Source: Thiotrichaceae bacterium (GTDB lineage Bacteria > Pseudomonadota > Gammaproteobacteria > Thiotrichales > Thiotrichaceae). From it: a DNA stretch of 11,233 nucleotides. Under the pieces are notes generated by a model that was not told the origin of the DNA, ran no database searches, and saw nothing but the letters and a program-made list of their open reading frames with translations. This document shows, one piece after another, positions 7,194 to 11,233 of the stretch. Position 1 is the first letter of the stretch, and each line of letters begins with the position of its first letter. The stretch is from positions 1 through 11,233 of the forward strand of contig JANTHA010000046.1 of NCBI GenBank assembly GCA_024762625.1, in the 5' to 3' direction. A program made the position numbers and the translations under genes.

Positions 7194-7347
7194 CAGGCAG
7201 TAGATCCGCGCATGCTCGCGAGTTGCACTTCATGCGAAGGATCACGTTGCACCATGCCGAAAAATCGCAGTTTACTGGAATAAATGAGCATTTTGAGGGC
7301 TATTTTAACGCAGCTTCGTGCCGTCTAAGTAGTATTTCTACAGCCTG
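7194..7347. repeat. MITE/REP-like element with imperfect terminal inverted repeats (copy A)
   Basis: The ends CAGGCAGTAGAT (7194-7205) and, on the other strand, CAGGCTGTAGAA (7347-7336) match at 10 of 12 positions. The inside holds a core at 7266-7290 that matches the second element of the window (11157-11181) at 19 of 25 positions without gaps, plus ATTTTAACGCAG (7302-7313) against CTTTTAACGTAG there. No open reading frame of its own is present. It fills most of the gap between the dioxygenase gene and the next gene. The core match is the stronger evidence; the end assignment is tentative. Confidence 0.5.
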
Positions 7348-7415
7348 CTAGGATATGATAGCGTGTAGTCTTGCAGAAGAAACACCCTATTAATTGAGAT
7401 GCCCTTTACCAAACC

Positions 7416-7874
7416 ATGAACAAACACACAAAACTCGCCATCGTCATCGCCCCGTTTCTGGCCATCGGCGGTTATATCGCCGCCGGTTATTACGCCGATG
7501 CAAAAATGAAAAAACAGTTTGGCGAAGAACGCTATTTAAAACTTGCGCCACAGGGGAGATGCGAAATCAAGTCAGGAGAATGCAAGCTGGGAAATGGCGA
7601 TTTTTTGCTCAATCTGGCGGAAAACAAACAAGGAATCAAGCTCGCTACCACACATCCGGTAAGCAATGTGGTTATTTCACTGGTTTATAACAAACAGGGT
7701 GCGCAGCCGGAAAAACTGTATAAATTAAAACAGGATGGCGACGCCTTGAACTGGCGCATGCAAGTGGATTCATCAGCATTGCAAAATGTCGACAAATTAC
7801 GACTCATGGTCATGATTAATAAAGTAAGCTATCTGGGTGAAATAAACAACGCCCATATTCATATAGAAAAATAA
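7416..7874 (+). CDS. Small membrane-anchored protein of unknown function
   Basis: A 152-residue protein that I do not recognise. Residues 7-27 form one hydrophobic segment, preceded by Lys, which should anchor it in the inner membrane with the rest in the periplasm. The remaining 120 residues have alternating hydrophobic patterns consistent with a beta-rich domain, and two Cys (in GRCEIKSGECKLG, about 49 and 56) that could form a disulfide. The start is uncertain: no Shine-Dalgarno lies at a normal distance. The stop is only three bases before the GTG of the following signalling gene, so the two probably share a transcript. Context suggests a part in that signalling unit, possibly sensing at the membrane, but nothing in the protein shows it. 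Confidence 0.75.
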   Translation: MNKHTKLAIVIAPFLAIGGYIAAGYYADAKMKKQFGEERYLKLAPQGRCEIKSGECKLGNGDFLLNLAENKQGIKLATTHPVSNVVISLVYNKQGAQPEKLYKLKQDGDALNWRMQVDSSALQNVDKLRLMVMINKVSYLGEINNAHIHIEK

Positions 7875-7877
7875 ACC

Positions 7878-9785
7878 GTGGAAATCGAACTCAAGGAAAT
7901 CAGGGACTTCATGGCGGCGATTCCGCCTTTTGATCGTCTGCCCATTAAACTGGTTGAGGAACTCACCGAAAACACCGCCATCCGTTATATTCGCCGTGGC
8001 TCTGCTTTCCCGCCTACGAATACAAACGGGCCGCGTTTCTACCTGATCCGCACCGGCGCGATTTCACACTTTTCCGCACAGGATGCGTTAATCGAAAAGC
8101 TGGCCGAAGGCGATTTTTACAGCGCGCCCTGTTTTACTCACGATATCAATACGGCTATTCCGGAGAAAGAAAAATTCATTGCTGATGAAGATAGCCTGGT
8201 ATATGCGCTTGATTGCCAGACGCTGTTTGACATTACCCGGGACTATCCTTACATCCGGTCCTTTTTTAAGGAATCCGCATCGCAGCGCCTCAAACAGGCG
8301 GTCAACTCAATTTCCTCCAACAGACAGCAACAGGCGAGTCTGCAATCCAGCCTGATGTACACCCGGGTGAGCGAGCTGCTTCATGGAGAAGCTGTCACCA
8401 TTCCAAGCGGCGCAACAATTCGCGAAGCGGCGCAGAAAATGTCCAAGGACAATAACTCCTGTTTGCTGGTCGTGTCCACCGATGGAAACCTGCTTGGCAT
8501 TATCACCGACAAGGATTTTCGCGCACGTTGCGTTGCAACGGGTCTTTCCAGCGATGAACCAGTCGATAACATCATGAGCGACAAGGTGATCAGCATTCCG
8601 GGCGATACGCTGGCGTTCGATGCGCTAATGCTGATGACGCGCAAGCATATCCATCATTTACCGGTTTGTGATACATCCCTTGGCAACGATGATGATGGCA
8701 AGAACAGCGTAAAGCCGACCGGCGTGATCAATATCACCGACCTGATGCGCAGCGAAAGCAAGAATTCTGTTTATCTGGTTAGCGCCATTCGCCGCGCTGA
8801 CTCGATCAAAACAATGGCTGAGCATAGCGCCCAGATCCCTTACCTGCAGGCACAATTGGTCAAGATGGGCGCAACCGCCGAACACGTTGGCAACAGCGTC
8901 AGCGCCATAACCACCGCCATTACGGTGCGCCTGATTGAAATGGCTGAGAAGAAGCTGGGGCCTCCTCCGGTTCCCTACGCATGGGTCGCCGCAGGCTCAC
9001 AGGCGCGCCGCGAACAAACCTCGCATTCGGACCAGGACAATGGATTGATCATCTCCGACCAGTTGCAAGCCGAAGATGAACCCTGGTTTGCGCAACTGGC
9101 GAAATTCGTTTGTGATGGTTTAAACGAGTGCGGCTTCATTTACTGCCCCGGCGAGGTCATGGCGATCACGCCTAAATGGCGTCAAACCCGGCGCGTCTGG
9201 CAAAGCTATTTTGACCGCTGGATTGATCATCCTGAGCCTAAGGCGCTGATGTATTCCAGCATATTCTTTGATTTGCGCACGGTTTACGGCGACAAATCAC
9301 TGTTGAACAAAATCCGCAAAAAAGTGCTGAAAAAAACCAGAAAAAACACGCTGTTTATTGGGTTACTGATCCAAAACGCCTTGAAGCTGCGCCCACCTTT
9401 GGGTTTTTTTCGTGATTTTGTGTTAATCAACGACGGCGAGCACAATGACACGCTGGATTTAAAACACAACGGCATTGTTCCCATCGTTGACCTAGCGAGA
9501 ATCTATGCGCTAGCCGAAGGCATAGACTCCGTTAATACCGCTGACCGCCTGGAAAAAGCAGCCGGAACCCAATCACTCAGCAAGGAAGGCTCCGCCAACC
9601 TGCTGGACGCCTTTGAGTTTCTCGCCACCCTGCGCATCGAACATCAGGCCAAACAGATTGACGCTGGCAAAACGCCGGATAATTACATGGCGCCATCTGA
9701 AATCTCAAGGCTCGAGCGCGAGCACATGAAAGACGCTTTCAAGGTCATACAAACAATGCAAAGCGCCCTGCATCACCGCTTTTAA
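7878..9785 (+). CDS. cNMP-binding / CBS / DUF294 nucleotidyltransferase-like signalling protein
   Basis: A 635-residue cytoplasmic protein of the COG2905 type. Domains in order: a cyclic-nucleotide-binding-like domain (about 17-140), two CBS domains (about 165-220 and 228-292) that in other proteins bind adenine nucleotides, a DUF294 nucleotidyltransferase-like domain (about 310-445) with GSQARREQTSHSDQDNGL (373-390; Asp385 and Asp387), and the DUF294 C-terminal domain (about 480-625). Ligand and reaction are not established for the family. The start is GTG; a later ATG at 7911 has a better ribosome site (AGGGA), but the segment before it (ELKEIRDF) looks like part of the conserved N-terminus, so I keep the GTG. 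It follows the small membrane protein by three bases and precedes the exonuclease by eleven. Confidence 0.88.
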   Translation: MEIELKEIRDFMAAIPPFDRLPIKLVEELTENTAIRYIRRGSAFPPTNTNGPRFYLIRTGAISHFSAQDALIEKLAEGDFYSAPCFTHDINTAIPEKEKFIADEDSLVYALDCQTLFDITRDYPYIRSFFKESASQRLKQAVNSISSNRQQQASLQSSLMYTRVSELLHGEAVTIPSGATIREAAQKMSKDNNSCLLVVSTDGNLLGIITDKDFRARCVATGLSSDEPVDNIMSDKVISIPGDTLAFDALMLMTRKHIHHLPVCDTSLGNDDDGKNSVKPTGVINITDLMRSESKNSVYLVSAIRRADSIKTMAEHSAQIPYLQAQLVKMGATAEHVGNSVSAITTAITVRLIEMAEKKLGPPPVPYAWVAAGSQARREQTSHSDQDNGLIISDQLQAEDEPWFAQLAKFVCDGLNECGFIYCPGEVMAITPKWRQTRRVWQSYFDRWIDHPEPKALMYSSIFFDLRTVYGDKSLLNKIRKKVLKKTRKNTLFIGLLIQNALKLRPPLGFFRDFVLINDGEHNDTLDLKHNGIVPIVDLARIYALAEGIDSVNTADRLEKAAGTQSLSKEGSANLLDAFEFLATLRIEHQAKQIDAGKTPDNYMAPSEISRLEREHMKDAFKVIQTMQSALHHRF

Positions 9786-9796
9786 GGGCAGCGACC

Positions 9797-10519
9797 ATGC
9801 TTGATCGCTTATCCAGCTATTTCCCGACTTTTCCGAATTTTTCGTATTTTTCCTATAATGCAAAACGCGAACGCCTACTGAAAAAAGCGCCCGACGGGCC
9901 GCTAAAAGATTATCTCTCAGTTCCCTTTCCTGATAAAAACACCCCCATCGACCAGACGCCGATCATGGCGCTAGACTTTGAAACCACCGGACTCAGCGCT
10001 CAAAAAGACCAGATTCTAAGCATCGGTTTTATCCGCATCGAAAACAACGAAATCCTGCTTAACAGCGCACGCCATCAAATCATCTGCACAGAAGGCCAAC
10101 TTAACGAAGAAAATGTCGCCATCCACCAGATCACCGATGACGCCAAGGCGCAGGGCGAAGCGCTTGAAGCCGCCATAAAAATGCTCCTTGAAGCGCTTGC
10201 CGGTCATGTCATGCTGGTGCATTTTGCGCGCATCGAACGCGCCTTTTTACAGGCCGCCTGTCGCCAGCTCTATGGTATGGCGCCGGTTTTTCCCATCATA
10301 GACACGCTGGAGCTGGCGCGTAAACGCCTGGATCGCGAATCCCTGCGCTATCCGCCGTCCGCCCTGAGACTGTTTAATTTGCGCGAGGCGCATCACCTGC
10401 CGCGTTATGCCGCACACAATGCGCTCAGCGATGCGCTCGCCACGGCGGAACTGTTTTTCGCCGAAGTCGCGGCGCTCAATTACAAAAAGCCGCCGCCTCT
10501 GAAAACGGTTCTGCTTTAG
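9797..10519 (+). CDS. DnaQ-like 3'-5' exonuclease (DEDDh)
   Basis: A 240-residue exonuclease-fold protein. Exo I is MALDFETTGL (57-66) with Asp60 and Glu62; IHQITDD (109-115) matches the conserved IHxIT; Exo III is HNALSDALATAELF (207-220) with His207 and Asp212. In Exo II the usual Asp is replaced: HFARIERAF (142-150) puts Glu147 where DnaQ has Asp. This may be normal for the subgroup paired with DUF294 proteins, in which case metal binding is kept. About 55 residues precede Exo I, with an aromatic- and Pro-rich start. The ribosome site AAGGG (9784-9788) overlaps the stop of the upstream gene. Exonuclease and COG2905 protein are often neighbours in proteobacteria, so a joint role is likely; substrate (DNA or RNA) is unknown. 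Confidence 0.87.
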   Translation: MLDRLSSYFPTFPNFSYFSYNAKRERLLKKAPDGPLKDYLSVPFPDKNTPIDQTPIMALDFETTGLSAQKDQILSIGFIRIENNEILLNSARHQIICTEGQLNEENVAIHQITDDAKAQGEALEAAIKMLLEALAGHVMLVHFARIERAFLQAACRQLYGMAPVFPIIDTLELARKRLDRESLRYPPSALRLFNLREAHHLPRYAAHNALSDALATAELFFAEVAALNYKKPPPLKTVLL

Positions 10520-10536
10520 CGTTCTGCTTTGCAGAA
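10508..10536 (+). repeat. 13-bp tandem duplication and hairpin at the exonuclease stop
   Basis: GTTCTGCTTT occurs at 10508-10517 and again at 10521-10530, a 13-base period that includes the TAG stop (10517-10519). The second copy forms a perfect hairpin TTCTGC-TTT-GCAGAA (10522-10536). No T-run follows, so it is not a standard terminator; it sits in the 43-base gap before coaD. Confidence 0.6.
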
Positions 10537-10550
10537 ACAGTCTGCTGTGA

Positions 10551-11083
<533 letters not shown>

Positions 11084-11108
11084 AATTTGTATCTACTCAC
11101 CGTGTTCC

Positions 11109-11230
11109 GTATCTGTTCAGAATGTCTCCGTTTTGCGGCAGTTCAAGGCGAAAGGGCGCAGTGTACAACTATACATGAGCACTTTTAACGTAGAAATGAC
11201 GCAAACAAGGGGGGCATGCTGAATAGTTAC
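11109..11230. repeat. MITE/REP-like element with 21-bp terminal inverted repeats (copy B)
   Basis: The left end (11109-11129, starting GTATCTGTTCAG) and the reverse complement of the right end (11230-11210, starting GTAACTATTCAG) agree at 16 of 21 positions. The element is about 122 bases, has no open reading frame of its own, and its centre TGTA-CAACTA-TACA (11162-11175) is a small palindrome, so the whole may fold as one long imperfect hairpin. It lies directly after coaD and shares its core with the element at 7194-7347. Short length, terminal inverted repeats and relatedness point to a non-autonomous mobile or REP-like family. Confidence 0.7.
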
Positions 11231-11233
11231 TAT

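Noticed and set aside
6957..7220. Minus-strand open frame across the dioxygenase 3' end into the spacer, with protein-like text (RRLADVFEKNDGKL).
   Set aside because: Most of it is the complement of the dioxygenase gene, it has a stop just upstream, no ribosome site, and runs into element A; a small gene remnant cannot be excluded but is not supported.
7911..7913. ATG with a good ribosome site as the start of the DUF294 protein.
   Set aside because: It would remove the ELKEIRDF segment that looks conserved in the family; GTG at 7878 was preferred, though the ATG remains possible.

Overview
The window looks like a moderately GC-rich proteobacterial chromosome, most probably a gammaproteobacterium. 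The evidence is the protein families present: a MetA-type homoserine acyltransferase, a Bcr/CflA exporter, a BPSS1780-family membrane protein, a COG2905 (cNMP-CBS-DUF294) protein with a DnaQ-like exonuclease, and CoaD. An ETHE1-like persulfide dioxygenase would suit a lineage that handles reduced sulfur, but one gene does not prove that lifestyle. Genus cannot be assigned from sequence alone.

Layout. (1) Positions 1-3131, plus strand: a tightly packed set made of a P-loop ATPase/kinase-like gene whose 5' end lies outside the window, a homoserine O-acyltransferase (metA type), and a Bcr/CflA major-facilitator exporter. The metA stop and exporter start overlap as ATGA. (2) 3165-3838, plus: a Phd/YefM-type antitoxin and a PIN-domain toxin, also overlapping as ATGA, with a plausible promoter of their own. 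(3) 3972-5237, minus: a metal-efflux permease of the SO_0444/COG0701 type with five Cys-Cys pairs in its central loop, convergent with the toxin gene and followed by a possible terminator. (4) 5384-6184, plus: a BPSS1780-family membrane protein, divergent from the permease. (5) 6360-7151, plus: an ETHE1-like persulfide dioxygenase, preceded by a spacer rich in inverted repeats. (6) 7416-10519, plus: a small membrane-anchored protein of unknown function, a GTG-started cNMP/CBS/DUF294 signalling protein, and a DEDDh-like exonuclease. (7) 10563-11072, plus: coaD, for coenzyme A synthesis.

Functional reading. The first block commits homoserine to methionine synthesis and adds an exporter and an unexplained kinase-like partner. 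The third block is a recurrent regulatory pair of unknown biochemistry (ligand sensing plus degenerate nucleotidyltransferase plus exonuclease), here joined by a membrane-anchored small protein. The toxin-antitoxin pair, metal pump and persulfide enzyme look like independent stress modules.

Non-coding features. Two short non-coding elements with imperfect terminal inverted repeats (about 7194-7347 and 11109-11230) share an internal 25-base core at 19 of 25 positions and are best read as related MITE/REP-like elements. Two 13-bp tandem duplications overlap the stop codons of the exonuclease and coaD genes. No rRNA, tRNA, CRISPR array or complete insertion sequence was seen. The longest gene-free stretch is about 264 bases (7152-7415) and is mostly one of the two elements.
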